From Nocardiopsis sp. NRRL B-16309 (lineage in GTDB: Bacteria; Actinomycetota; Actinomycetes; Streptosporangiales; Streptosporangiaceae), in assembly GCF_001279585.1 (NCBI RefSeq), contig NZ_LGEC01000059.1, positions 45,544 to 109,543 of the forward strand: DNA of 64,000 nt. The letters are read 5' to 3'. A model generated the notes under the pieces. It saw only the letters and a program-made list of their open reading frames with translations, did not search any database and was not told where the DNA came from. A program made the position numbers and the translations under genes. The first letter of the stretch is position 1, and each line of letters begins with the position of its first letter. This document shows positions 39,919-49,261 of this stretch, in pieces.

Positions 39919-42810
39919 CTACCGCCCGGCGCGGTCCTCGCTTCGGGCCGGGGCGCTTCGGCTGTCGGACTCCGTCCCCGTGGTGAGGGCTCCGGCGAGC
40001 ACCTCGGCCAGGTGCAGCGCCCGGCGGTCCGTCCCCTGTTCGATCTGCGTGCGGCAGCTGTAGCCGTCGGCCAGGACCAGGGTGTCCGGCGCGGCCGCCC
40101 GCACCCGGGGAAGCAGCTCCTGCTCGCCGATCGCGGTGGACACCTCGTAGTGCCCCTCCGTGAACCCGAAGTCGCCCGCCAGCCCGCAGCAGCCCGAGTC
40201 CAGCACCTCGCCGTCGATCCCGGCGCGTGCGATGAGCCTGCGGTCGTCCTCGAAGCCGATCACCGCGTGCTGGTGGCAGTGCACCTGGGCCAGCGCCGAG
40301 GCCGCCACCCGGGGCGGCTCCCACTCCGGCGCGAACTCGTTCAGGAAGCCGGACAGCGTGTGCACGGCACCGGCCACCCGCTCGCTCTCCGGGCCGGGCA
40401 GCAGCTCGACCAGGTCGTGGCGCAGCGCCGCGGTACAGCTCGGTTCCAGGCCCACCACCTGCAGACCCTCCTCGACCAGCGGCGACAGCGCGCGCACCGC
40501 CCGGCGCATCACCCGGCGCGCCACGTCCAACTGGCCGGTCGAGACCCACGTGAGCCCGCAGCAGACCTGGCCGCGCGGCAGCACGACCGTGAAGCCCGCG
40601 TCCTCCAGGACCCGCACGGCCGCCGCGGGCACCTGGGGGTGCAGGAAGTTGCCGAAGGTGTCGGGCCACAGGACCACGCGCCGCCCGCCCGGGCGCGGGC
40701 CGCGCCGACGGTAGGCGCGGGTGAAGGTCGTGCGCGCGAACGCGGGCAGGTCCCGCTCCACGGCCACACCCGCCATCCGCTTGGCGATCCGGGACACGCC
40801 GGGCAGCGCGGCCGCCCGGTTGGCCTCCGCCGGGGCCACGCCCGCCAGGCGGGCCCACAGCGGCAGCCAGCCCATCGAGTAGTGCGCCGCGGGGCGCACC
40901 CGTCCCCGGTAGTGCTGGTGCAGGAACTCGGCCTTGTAGGAGGCCATGTCCACGTCCGCGGGGCAGTCGCTCAGGCAGCCCTTGCACGACAGGCACAGGT
41001 CCAGGCTCTCGCGGACCTCCTCCGACCGCCAGCCGTCGGTGATGACCTCACCGCCGGCCATCTCGAACAGCAGGTGCGCCCGGCCCCGGGTGGAGTGCTT
41101 CTCCTCCCGGGTGACCTGGTAGCTGGGGCACATCACCCCCGGGCCGCTCTGGCGCCGGCACTTGCCGATCCCCGAGCACCGCCGCAGCGCCTTGCCGAAG
41201 TCCCCGTCGTCCGTGCGGTAGGCCAGGGTCGCGCCCGCCACCAGCGGCAGGCCGACCCGTACGTCGGCGTCCAGCGGCAGCGGGTCGACGATGACGCCGG
41301 GGTTCATCAGCCCGGCGGGATCCCACAGGCGCTTGAACTCGCCGAAGGCCCGGACGAGCCGTTCGGGGTACATGCGCGAGAGCAGTTCCGAGCGGGCCTG
41401 CCCGTCGCCGTGCTCGCCCGAGAGCGAGCCGCCGTACCGGACCACCAGGTCGGCGGCCTCCTCCATGAACGCCCGGTACTCCCGCCGCCCCCGCTCCTCG
41501 GTGAGCTCGAAGTCGATGCGCACGTGCAGGCAGCCGTCGCCGAAGTGCCCGTAGACGACCCCGAAGCGGCCGTGGCGCTCCATGAGAGCCTCGAAGTCGC
41601 GCAGGTAGTCGCCGAGGCGGTCCGGGGGCACGGCGGCGTCCTCCCAGCCGGACCAGGCCTCCCGGCCGGTGGGCGTGCGCTGGGTGAGCCCCGCGCCCTC
41701 CTCACGGATCCGCCACAGGGCCTTCTGGTGGGCCGCGTCGACGACCACGGCGGCGCCGCTCGGGGGGGCGGACAGGTCGGCCAGCATCGTCTCGGCGGCC
41801 CCGGACGCGTCCTCGGGGTCCTCGCCCGCGATCTCCACGAGCAGCCAGGCGCCGCCGTCCGGCAGCGGCACGCGGGGGCCGCCGTGCTCGTCCAGGGCGG
41901 CGACCATGCGGTGGTTGATGCCCTCGACCGTCAGCGGCCGGTGGGTGAGCAGGGAGGGCACGGCGTCGGCTGCCGCGGGCGCGTCCGGGTAGCCGAGCAC
42001 GGCCAGGGCGCGCGCGGGCGGGGACTCCACCAGCCGTACCGTGGCCCCGAGCACGAACACGCACGTGCCCTCGCTGCCCACCAGGGCCGCGGCGACGTGG
42101 CGGCCCTTCTCCGGCAGCAGCCGGTCCAGGTTGTAGCCCGAGACCCGGCGGCGGAAGTCGGGCATCGCGGTGCGCAGTTCCGCGCGGTAGGTGTCGACGA
42201 GCCGGTCCAGGGCCGCCTGGATCTCCCCCGCGCGCCCCTCGGCCTCCGCGGGCCCCGAGCCCACGGTCATCCGGGTGCCGTCGCTGAGCAGGACGTCCAG
42301 GGAGACGATGTTGTCGGCGGTGGTGCCCCAGGCGACCGAGTGGGAGCCGCAGGCGTTGTTGCCGACCATCCCGCCGATCGTGCAGCGGCTGTGCGTGGAG
42401 GGGTCCGGGGCGAAGGTGAGGCCGTGCTCGGCGGTGGCCTCGCGCAGGTCGTCCAGCACGACGCCGGGCTGCACGGTCGCGGTCCGGGCGACGGGGTCGA
42501 TGTGCTCGATGGCCCGCAGGTGGCGCGAGGTGTCGATGACGACGCCGGTGCCGATGGCGTTCCCGGCGATGGAGGTCCCTCCGCCGCGGGGCACCACGGA
42601 GACGCCGTGGTCGGCGCACACGCGCACGGCCGCGACGCAGTCCTCGACGGTTCTGGGCACGACCACCGCGAGCGGGACGCGCCGGTAGTTGGAGGCGTCG
42701 GAGGTGTAGAGGGCGCGTGTGCCGGCGTCGAAGGCGACCGTGCCCTGGACGGCGCTCTCCAGGTCGTGTCGCAGGCGGGCGGATGCGGTGTCGCTGTGCG
42801 GGTCGGCCAT
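39919..42810 (-). CDS. FAD-binding and Fe-S oxidoreductase (GlcD/Dld-GlcF fusion)
   Basis: The 963-aa product unites an FAD domain (VVPRTVEDCVAAVRVCADHG, the PRGGGTSIAG loop, GGMVGNNACGSHS) with a GlcF-like part: Fe-S cysteines in CSGIGKCRRQ and CLSCKGCLSDCP, and CCG pairs (GQVCCGLTW, DSGCCGLAGDFG). It would oxidise a 2-hydroxyacid such as D-lactate or glycolate and pass electrons to the respiratory chain at the membrane. The length and domain order match actinobacterial D-lactate dehydrogenase-like proteins. Upstream lies a tandem repeat array. Confidence 0.9.
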   Translation of the reverse strand: MADPHSDTASARLRHDLESAVQGTVAFDAGTRALYTSDASNYRRVPLAVVVPRTVEDCVAAVRVCADHGVSVVPRGGGTSIAGNAIGTGVVIDTSRHLRAIEHIDPVARTATVQPGVVLDDLREATAEHGLTFAPDPSTHSRCTIGGMVGNNACGSHSVAWGTTADNIVSLDVLLSDGTRMTVGSGPAEAEGRAGEIQAALDRLVDTYRAELRTAMPDFRRRVSGYNLDRLLPEKGRHVAAALVGSEGTCVFVLGATVRLVESPPARALAVLGYPDAPAAADAVPSLLTHRPLTVEGINHRMVAALDEHGGPRVPLPDGGAWLLVEIAGEDPEDASGAAETMLADLSAPPSGAAVVVDAAHQKALWRIREEGAGLTQRTPTGREAWSGWEDAAVPPDRLGDYLRDFEALMERHGRFGVVYGHFGDGCLHVRIDFELTEERGRREYRAFMEEAADLVVRYGGSLSGEHGDGQARSELLSRMYPERLVRAFGEFKRLWDPAGLMNPGVIVDPLPLDADVRVGLPLVAGATLAYRTDDGDFGKALRRCSGIGKCRRQSGPGVMCPSYQVTREEKHSTRGRAHLLFEMAGGEVITDGWRSEEVRESLDLCLSCKGCLSDCPADVDMASYKAEFLHQHYRGRVRPAAHYSMGWLPLWARLAGVAPAEANRAAALPGVSRIAKRMAGVAVERDLPAFARTTFTRAYRRRGPRPGGRRVVLWPDTFGNFLHPQVPAAAVRVLEDAGFTVVLPRGQVCCGLTWVSTGQLDVARRVMRRAVRALSPLVEEGLQVVGLEPSCTAALRHDLVELLPGPESERVAGAVHTLSGFLNEFAPEWEPPRVAASALAQVHCHQHAVIGFEDDRRLIARAGIDGEVLDSGCCGLAGDFGFTEGHYEVSTAIGEQELLPRVRAAAPDTLVLADGYSCRTQIEQGTDRRALHLAEVLAGALTTGTESDSRSAPARSEDRAGR

Positions 42811-42895
42811 GCACCACAGCGTGGCGCGCGGGGTCCCGGCGTGGCAACCGTCACGCGCCCGGAATCCGGCCGAACCGGTGGCGGGTGGCGGTCAG

Positions 42896-43065
42896 CGGAC
42901 GGCCGGACGGGTGGGTGGCCGGTCGGACCCGCGGAAGACGGACGGCCGGACGGGTGGGTGGCCGGTCGGATCCGCGGCGGATGGGCGGCCGGACCCGTGG
43001 CCGGTCGGACCCGCGGCGGATGGGCGGCCGGACCCGTGGCGGACGGCGGACAGCGGACGTCCGGA
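42896..43065. repeat. Array of ~43-bp tandem repeats upstream of the FAD enzyme gene
   Basis: Units starting GGCCGGACGGGTGGGTGG begin at 42901 and 42944 (43 bp each), then shortened GGCCGGACCCGTGGCC-type copies from 42987 and 43026. The 319-bp gap 42811-43129 contains this array and no gene. It would lie in the promoter/leader region of the leftward FAD enzyme gene and after the chitinase stop. Confidence 0.75.
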
Positions 43066-43129
43066 CGGGAGGGGAACAGCCGGACAAGTAACTGAGTGGG
43101 CGATGAGCGGTCGGACCGGCGGGCGTGGT

Positions 43130-44455
43130 TCAGCCGCTCAGGGACTCGTCCATGGCGCGGACGAACTCGCCCCCGGGGTCCATGTCCAGGCTCCAGACCA
43201 TCAGCCCGCCCAGGCCGCGCTCGGCGGCGTAGGCGCCCTTGAGCCCGACCACCTCGGCGTTGTCGTAGGTCCACCACTCGTCGCCGTCGTAGACCCAGTA
43301 CGCTCCCGCGTCCTCGTCCAGGTGGCGCTCGCCCGCCAGCTCCTCCGCGTCCGAGAACGCCTTCGTCGGCCCGTCGTAGTCGTCGTCCGCGGGCCCCTCG
43401 GCGGGCTGTCCGCGCCCGGCGTCGGCCGGCTCCACCCCCTGCCAGCCGCGCGCGAAGGCGGGCAGGCCCAGCACGAGCTTGTCCGCCGGGGCGCCCTGGT
43501 CCAGGTAGCGCCGGACCGCGGCGTCCGCGCTGTTCGCCTCGGGGTCGGACTCCGGCGCGTACAGGTTGGAGTGGTGCGCGGTCCGGTCCGTCCACGGCCC
43601 GGAGAAGTCGTAGCCCTGCACGGTCGCGAAGTCGACGTGGTCGAACACCGCGCCGTCGTAGGCTCCGGCGGACCCCTCCCCGCCGGGCAGCGACACCGAC
43701 AGGGTGTACTCCTGGCCGGTCTCCTGCGCCAGCGCGTCGAGCTGTCGGCGGAACTCGGCGACCAGCAGCGTGAAGTTGGCCGGATCGTCGGGGTGCTCGG
43801 TGTTGTCGGGGTGGCCGCCGCCCGCGGGCCACTCCCAGTCCAGGTCGATCCCGTCGAACACCCCCGCCGCCACTCCCCGGCCGCCCTGGGGCTCGTCCTC
43901 CAGCACCGGCAGGTCGCCGCGCAGCCACAGGTCGACGCAGGAGGACACGAACGCCTCGCGCGACTCCTGGGTCCGGGCCGCCTCGGAGAAGTGCGTGGAC
44001 CAGTTCCAGCCGCCCAGGGACAGGCTCGCCCCCAGGTCCGGGTGCCGTTCGCGGAGCTGGCGCAGCTGGTTGAGCCCGCCGGCGAGGGGCTGGGAGTAGG
44101 GGTCGGCCTCCCCGCTCACGCTCTCGTCGGCGGCGTAGCGGCGCTGGTAGAGCTCCCAGGGCTGGTCGTGGTTGTCCTCGGGGATGTGGCAGAGCCCGTC
44201 GGGGCTGACGGAGCCGAAGGCCCACATCAGCCGGGTGAGGCGCTCGGCGGAGCCGTTCTCCTGGAGCTCCGCGATCGTGAACCCGCGGTTGGCCGCGTTC
44301 CAGTCGGCGTAGTAGCCGATGCGTTCCATCCTCTGCCCGCCCACGGCCACCAGGACTCCCAGGATCAGGACGCCGACGACCGCCGCCGCGCCGATGAGGA
44401 TCAGCGGACGCCGCCCGACGCGGCCGAGCGTTCTGGTCGATGCGGAGGCGTTCAC
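43130..44455 (-). CDS. GH18 chitinase/chitinase-like enzyme, membrane-anchored
   Basis: The 441-aa product has an N-terminal hydrophobic helix (residues 17-38, LILIGAAAVVGVLILGVLVA), suggesting a signal anchor facing outward. The GH18 motif DGIDLDWEW (DxxDxDxE with catalytic Glu) is intact, preceded by GASLSLGGWNWS and followed by QGYDFSGPW (Tyr/Asp) and GGLMVWSLDMDP. It would cut beta-1,4-linked GlcNAc chains such as chitin or peptidoglycan. No carbohydrate-binding module is present. Leftward, separated from the sigma factor by 175 bp. Confidence 0.9.
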   Translation of the reverse strand: MNASASTRTLGRVGRRPLILIGAAAVVGVLILGVLVAVGGQRMERIGYYADWNAANRGFTIAELQENGSAERLTRLMWAFGSVSPDGLCHIPEDNHDQPWELYQRRYAADESVSGEADPYSQPLAGGLNQLRQLRERHPDLGASLSLGGWNWSTHFSEAARTQESREAFVSSCVDLWLRGDLPVLEDEPQGGRGVAAGVFDGIDLDWEWPAGGGHPDNTEHPDDPANFTLLVAEFRRQLDALAQETGQEYTLSVSLPGGEGSAGAYDGAVFDHVDFATVQGYDFSGPWTDRTAHHSNLYAPESDPEANSADAAVRRYLDQGAPADKLVLGLPAFARGWQGVEPADAGRGQPAEGPADDDYDGPTKAFSDAEELAGERHLDEDAGAYWVYDGDEWWTYDNAEVVGLKGAYAAERGLGGLMVWSLDMDPGGEFVRAMDESLSG

Positions 44456-44630
44456 ACCTATGACGGTAGGGGGCGCACGGGACGAACGTCGGCGGTTCGG
44501 CCCAGGTCGGCCACATCAGGCCGTCCCCGGGGCGTCGGGAACCGGTCCGCCCTCCCGGACGTTGGTACGGCACCGTGGGGACGCCGGATGGCGGGGAGGG
44601 GCCCGCGCGACGGCCGGGCCGGGGCCGGGC

Positions 44631-45797
44631 TCAGCCCTTGAGGTAGTCGCGCAGCGTCCCGGCCCTCGACGGGTGGCGCAGCTTGGCCAGCGTCTTGGCC
44701 TCGATCTGCCGGATCCGCTCACGCGTCACCCCGAACTCCCGGCCGACCTCCTCCAGCGTGCGGGGGTGGCCGTCGGCCATGCCGAAGCGCAGCCGGATGA
44801 TGCGCTGTTCGCGGTCGGAGAGGTCGCCGAGCAGGTCGCGCAGGTGCTCCTGCAGGAGGCTGAACGCGGCGGCCTCGACCGGCACCACGGCGTCGGAGTC
44901 CTCGATGAAGTCGCCGAAGTCGGACTCCTCCTCGCCGATGGGCGCCTGGAGCGACACCGGCTCGCGGGCGATGCGCTGGATCTCCAGGACGCGCCGGTCG
45001 CCGAAGCCCGCCGCCGTCGAGATCTCCTCCGTCGACGGTTCCCGGCCGAGCTGCTGGTGGAGCTGGTGCTGGACGCGCACGAGCTTGTTGATGGTCTCGA
45101 CCATGTGCACCGGGATGCGGATCGTCCGCGCCTGGTCGGCGATGGCCCGGGTGATGGCCTGGCGGATCCACCACGTGGCGTAGGTGGAGAACTTGAAGCC
45201 GCGCGTGTAGTCGAACTTCTCCACCGCCCGGATCAGCCCCAGGTTGCCCTCCTGGATCAGGTCCAGGAAGAGCAGCCCCCGGCCCATGTACCGCTTGGCG
45301 ATGGACACGACCAGGCGCAGGTTGGACTCGATCAGGCGTCTCTTGGCGCGGGTGCCTTCTTCGACCAGGGCGGTGAGCTCCTCGGCGCCGCACTCGGCCG
45401 TGGGCTCGCGGCGCTGGGCGTACAGGCCCGCCTCGATCGCCTTGGCGAGCTCCACCTCCTGCTCGGCCGTCAGCAGAGGCACCCGGCCGATCTCCCGCAG
45501 GTAGAGCCGGACCAGGTCCGAACCCGAGCGGCCGCTCGCTCCCCCGGGCCCGGCCCCGCCTCCCATGGGGTCGGGCGGCGGCCCGGCCCCGTCCGCCTCG
45601 GCGCCGGGGTCGGCGACCTCCACCCCCATCCCGGCGAGCTGGTCGACCGTCCGTTCGAGGTCGTCGGCGGGCGCGTCCAACCGTTCCAGCGCGGAGGCGA
45701 CCTCGACCCGACTGACCGTTCCCCGTCCCGGATCAGGGAGAAGTCGGGCCACCTGACGAGCAAGCGGAATTTCTTTGGTCACAACCATGGGAGCCAC
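44631..45797 (-). CDS. Primary-type sigma-70 factor (HrdA-like)
   Basis: The 388-aa product contains sigma regions 1.2 (SDLVRLYLREIGRVPLLTAE), 2 (YMGRGLLFLDLIQEGNLGLI, KFSTYATWWIRQAITRAIAD), 3 (RIPVHMVETINKLVRVQHQL) and 4 (TLEEVGREFGVTRERIRQIE). Region 1.1 is short and unlike that of HrdB, so it may be the dnaG-linked group 1/2 factor (hrdA in Streptomyces) rather than the main one. It directs RNA polymerase to promoters. It lies 65 bp downstream of dnaG, on the same strand, an old gene order. Confidence 0.88.
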   Translation of the reverse strand: MAPMVVTKEIPLARQVARLLPDPGRGTVSRVEVASALERLDAPADDLERTVDQLAGMGVEVADPGAEADGAGPPPDPMGGGAGPGGASGRSGSDLVRLYLREIGRVPLLTAEQEVELAKAIEAGLYAQRREPTAECGAEELTALVEEGTRAKRRLIESNLRLVVSIAKRYMGRGLLFLDLIQEGNLGLIRAVEKFDYTRGFKFSTYATWWIRQAITRAIADQARTIRIPVHMVETINKLVRVQHQLHQQLGREPSTEEISTAAGFGDRRVLEIQRIAREPVSLQAPIGEEESDFGDFIEDSDAVVPVEAAAFSLLQEHLRDLLGDLSDREQRIIRLRFGMADGHPRTLEEVGREFGVTRERIRQIEAKTLAKLRHPSRAGTLRDYLKG

Positions 45798-45862
45798 CCC
45801 ACCATTGTGCCCACAAGGGTACCGAAAGGGGGAGATCTATTATTGTCACCCCGGTGCCACAC

Positions 45863-47779
45863 TCAACCCGAGGCCTCCTCCTGGAGGGCGCGTTTTTGCT
45901 GCTGGAGCACCATGAGTTCGGTGGCGACGCGCTCCTGTTCCTCGGCCTGAGTCCGTGGATCGAGTCGGGACAGCGCCGATTTGAGGTTTGCCATCCGCCG
46001 ATTGATGGAATGAGTCCTGATTGTGCCCAGCATTTGTGCGGCGTAATGTTCGTCGAGTTCTCCATAGAACTCGATCTCCTCGACCGCCAATCGCGTGAGG
46101 AAATCGCGCTGGGCGTCGGTGGGCGCCGCTTCACGCAGGTCGATGGCCCAGCGGCCGGGGTCGTGCGCGGCGGCCACCCCGCCCAGGCCGCGGATGAGGC
46201 CGAGGACGGCCTTGTGCTGGGGGACGGTGAAGTCCTCGTCGGAGAACTGGTCGAACCCGACGGCCAGCCCCGGGTACTGCACGGCGATCTTCAGGGCCTG
46301 GCGCTCCCGCTGCACGGAGGGGTCGCGCAGGTCGTAGGGCGCCTCGCGGGCGTCCGGTGTGACCGGGGGGCCGGCCGGGGCCCCGCCCCGGGCCTGCGCC
46401 CGGCCTGCCCCGCGGGCTCCGGCGCGCTCGGGACTCCGGCCCCCCGCCCGGCCCATGTGCTGGCGCACGCGGCGCAGGACGAAGGCCTCGTCCATCAGGC
46501 CGAGCCACCGGTCCAGGTTCTTGCCGTAGGCCAGGCGCACGCCCTCGTTGCGGATGCTGGCCACGACGGGCGCGGCGGCGTCCAGAGCGGCGATCCGGCC
46601 CTCGGCGGTGGTGAGATCGTACTCCTCCATGACCTTGCGGATCATGAACTCGTACAGCGGCGCGGCCTGGTGGACCAGGTCGGCGACGGCCTGCGGGCCC
46701 TGCTGGATGCGCAGGTCGCAGGGGTCGAGCCCGTCGGGCTGCACGGAGACGAAGGTCTCGGAGGCGAAGCCGTGCTCCTCGGCGAAGGCGCGGACGGCGG
46801 CCTTCTGCCCGGCGGCGTCGCCGTCGAAGGTGAACACCACGCGGCCGCCGTGGTTGGAGCGGCCCTGGAGCATCCGGCGCAGGATCTTGACGTGGTCCTC
46901 GCCGAAGGAGGTCCCGCACGTGGCCACGGCCGTGGGCACGCCGGACAGGTGGCAGGCCATCACGTCGGTGTAGCCCTCGACGATGACCGCCTCGTTGTGG
47001 CGGGAGATCTCCCGCTTGGCGAGGTCGAGCCCGTAGAGCAGCCGTCCCTTGTGGAAGATGGGGCTCTCTGGGGAGTTGAGGTACTTCGGCCCGTCCTCCT
47101 CGGACGCGAGCTTGCGGGCGCCGAAGCCGACCACCTCGCCCGTGACCTCGCGCACCGGCCAGAGCAGCCGGTTGCGGAAGCGGTCGTAGGCTCCGCGCCG
47201 CCCCTGGCTGGCCAGGCCCCCGGTGATGAGCTCCTGGTCGGTGAAGCCCTTGTTGCGCAGGTGCGTGGTGAGGTTCTCCCAGCCGGCGGGCGCGAAGCCC
47301 AGCCCGAACTGCTCGGCGTTCTCCCGGTTGAAGCCGCGGTCGGTGAGGAAGCGCCGCGCGGTGACCGCCTCGGGGGACAGCAGCCGTTCGGCGTAGAACT
47401 CCGCGGCGGCGCGGTGCGCCTCCAGCAGCCGCTGGCGCTGGCCCTCGTCGCCGCGCCGGGTGCTGCGACCGCCCTCCTCGTAGCGCAGGGTGATGCCGCT
47501 CTGCTTGGCGAGCGACTCCACGGCCTCGGCGAAGCTGAGGTTGTCGATGCGCTGGAGGAAGGAGATCGCGTCCCCGCCCTCTCCGCAGCCAAAGCAGTAG
47601 AACAGGTTCTTGGAGGGGGTGACGTTGAAGGAGGGGGACTTCTCGTCGTGGAAGGGGCACAGGCCCTTCAGCGAGCCGCCGCCGGCGTTGCGCAGCTGGA
47701 GGTACTCGCCGATCACGTCCGCGATGGGGGTGCGCTCGCGCACCAGGGCGATGTCTTCGTCTTTGATCCGTCCTGCCAC
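45863..47779 (-). CDS. dnaG: DNA primase
   Basis: GTG start at 47779, 638 aa. It begins MAGRIKDEDIALVRERTPIA and carries the CHC2 zinc motif CPFHDEKSPSFNV...FYCFGCG (Cys-His, Cys-Cys), the core EFQLG-type EQFGLGFAPAGWENL, and the Toprim acidic motif EGYTDVMA (Glu) with DGDAAGQKAA (DxD). The C-terminal part binds DnaB. It synthesises RNA primers at the replication fork. Gene order dnaG-sigma is that of the macromolecular-synthesis operon. Confidence 0.95.
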   Translation of the reverse strand: MAGRIKDEDIALVRERTPIADVIGEYLQLRNAGGGSLKGLCPFHDEKSPSFNVTPSKNLFYCFGCGEGGDAISFLQRIDNLSFAEAVESLAKQSGITLRYEEGGRSTRRGDEGQRQRLLEAHRAAAEFYAERLLSPEAVTARRFLTDRGFNRENAEQFGLGFAPAGWENLTTHLRNKGFTDQELITGGLASQGRRGAYDRFRNRLLWPVREVTGEVVGFGARKLASEEDGPKYLNSPESPIFHKGRLLYGLDLAKREISRHNEAVIVEGYTDVMACHLSGVPTAVATCGTSFGEDHVKILRRMLQGRSNHGGRVVFTFDGDAAGQKAAVRAFAEEHGFASETFVSVQPDGLDPCDLRIQQGPQAVADLVHQAAPLYEFMIRKVMEEYDLTTAEGRIAALDAAAPVVASIRNEGVRLAYGKNLDRWLGLMDEAFVLRRVRQHMGRAGGRSPERAGARGAGRAQARGGAPAGPPVTPDAREAPYDLRDPSVQRERQALKIAVQYPGLAVGFDQFSDEDFTVPQHKAVLGLIRGLGGVAAAHDPGRWAIDLREAAPTDAQRDFLTRLAVEEIEFYGELDEHYAAQMLGTIRTHSINRRMANLKSALSRLDPRTQAEEQERVATELMVLQQQKRALQEEASG

Positions 47780-48055
47780 GCGTTCCAGCGTAGTTCGCCC
47801 CGGCGACGTTCGAACCAGCGGTCGCGACGGTGGACACCGGGCCCGTCACGCAGGGCGTCCTCCGCCCGGGCCAAGGACGAGCGCTGAGCCGCCGTCCTCA
47901 CCTTCACCCGTGCTCGGGGCCGAGGTCACGTGCCGTTGCCCCGGGAGCCACCGGGAGTCCACCGGCGCGACGGCTCCGTGCCCGTGGCGTCCGACACGAT
48001 CGGAGGCCCCGCGCAGCGTCCCCCGTCGTCCCCTCACGGAGGAGGGCCCCTCCCC

Positions 48056-49261
48056 ATGGCCTATCCGCCCCCGCACCCGCCCGCGCCCGCGCGCCGCAGG
48101 CCTCCATGGCCGCTCCTGGTCGCGGCCGCCGCCGTCGCACTGCTCGTCCTCGTCGCCGCGGCCCTGTGGGCCATCGGTCGCGCGGACGGCTCCCTGACAC
48201 GGGTCCGGGGCGTGGTCGGCTCGGAGAAGGTGCCCTTCTTCGAGGACGAGCGGGTCCGGTCCCGCCTGGCCGAACTCGGCTACGAGGTGACCGTGCGCCC
48301 CCTCGGCTCGCGCGCCATCGCCGAGGCGATCGAGGAGGGGGAGGACTTCGGTTCGCCGGGCAGCACGCCCTCCACCGAGCACTTCAAGGAGGTGAACGGG
48401 GTCGAGGAGGAGTACCGGCCCTTCTCCACCCCCATGGTGCTGCTGAGCTACGAGCCCATCGCCGAGGCCCTGGCGGAGGCGGGCGTGGCCGCCCAGGAGT
48501 CCGACGGCACGTGGTCGTTCGACATGCAGGCCTATCTCGACCTCACCGAGGAGCGCACGCGCTGGCGGGACCTGCCCGGCGACTCGGTCAGCGGCAGCAA
48601 CCGCAACGAACTGCTCATCCGCACCACCGACCCGCGCACGTCCAACTCCGCGGCCATGCACCTGGTGGTGCTGTCCTACCTGCTCAACGACGAGGAGATC
48701 GTCCAGGGCACGTCCGTGGACGACGACATGGCCGCGACGCTCTCGCGGCTCTTCCTGGCGCAGGGCCAGCCGCCGGACTCCTCCCAGCAGCCCTTCGAGC
48801 ACTACCGCGACCTGGGCCCCGGCCACACGCCGCTGGTGTGGGCCTACGAGTTCCAGTACATCGCGGCGGCGGTGCACGGGCCCGCGCTCCCGGAGGACGC
48901 CGTGGTCATGTACCCCTCCCCCACTGTGTTCTCCACCCACACGATCCTGCCCGTCACCGAGCAGGGCTCCGAGGTCGGCCGTCTGCTCACCGAGGACGAG
49001 GGGTTGCAGGCGCTCGCCGCCGACTACGGCTTCCGCACCGAGGACACCGAGCGCTTCGAGGCGCTGGTGAGCGAGCACGCGCTGCCCATCCGCGAGCAGG
49101 TCGGCGACGTCGTGCACGAGCCCGCCTACCGGACCGTGGAGGCGCTGATCGGGCGGATCGAGCAGGAGTACAGCGACAGCGGACAGCCCGCGCCCGCCGC
49201 GGACCGCCAGCCGGGACCCGGCGGCCCGGGCGGCCCCCTCGACGACCGGAGGATGCCATGA
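48056..49261 (+). CDS. Membrane-anchored substrate-binding-like protein
   Basis: ATG 48056, 401 aa. A Pro-rich cytoplasmic start is followed by one membrane helix (residues 18-40, PWPLLVAAAAVALLVLVAAA). The outward part resembles extracellular solute-binding proteins: VVGSEKVPFFEDERVRSRLA, LGSRAIAEAIEEGEDFG, TDPRTSNSAAMHLVVLSYLL, a type of fold that binds anions or sugars. It has no dedicated permease here. It overlaps the SBP-VWA gene by 4 bp, so both are made together and may form a complex. The upstream 276-bp gap holds the divergent promoters with dnaG. Confidence 0.75.
   Translation: MAYPPPHPPAPARRRPPWPLLVAAAAVALLVLVAAALWAIGRADGSLTRVRGVVGSEKVPFFEDERVRSRLAELGYEVTVRPLGSRAIAEAIEEGEDFGSPGSTPSTEHFKEVNGVEEEYRPFSTPMVLLSYEPIAEALAEAGVAAQESDGTWSFDMQAYLDLTEERTRWRDLPGDSVSGSNRNELLIRTTDPRTSNSAAMHLVVLSYLLNDEEIVQGTSVDDDMAATLSRLFLAQGQPPDSSQQPFEHYRDLGPGHTPLVWAYEFQYIAAAVHGPALPEDAVVMYPSPTVFSTHTILPVTEQGSEVGRLLTEDEGLQALAADYGFRTEDTERFEALVSEHALPIREQVGDVVHEPAYRTVEALIGRIEQEYSDSGQPAPAADRQPGPGGPGGPLDDRRMP

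Noticed and set aside
40012..43095. 1027-codon rightward frame
   Set aside because: Antisense shadow of the FAD/Fe-S oxidoreductase, with low-complexity Gly/Val/Arg composition.
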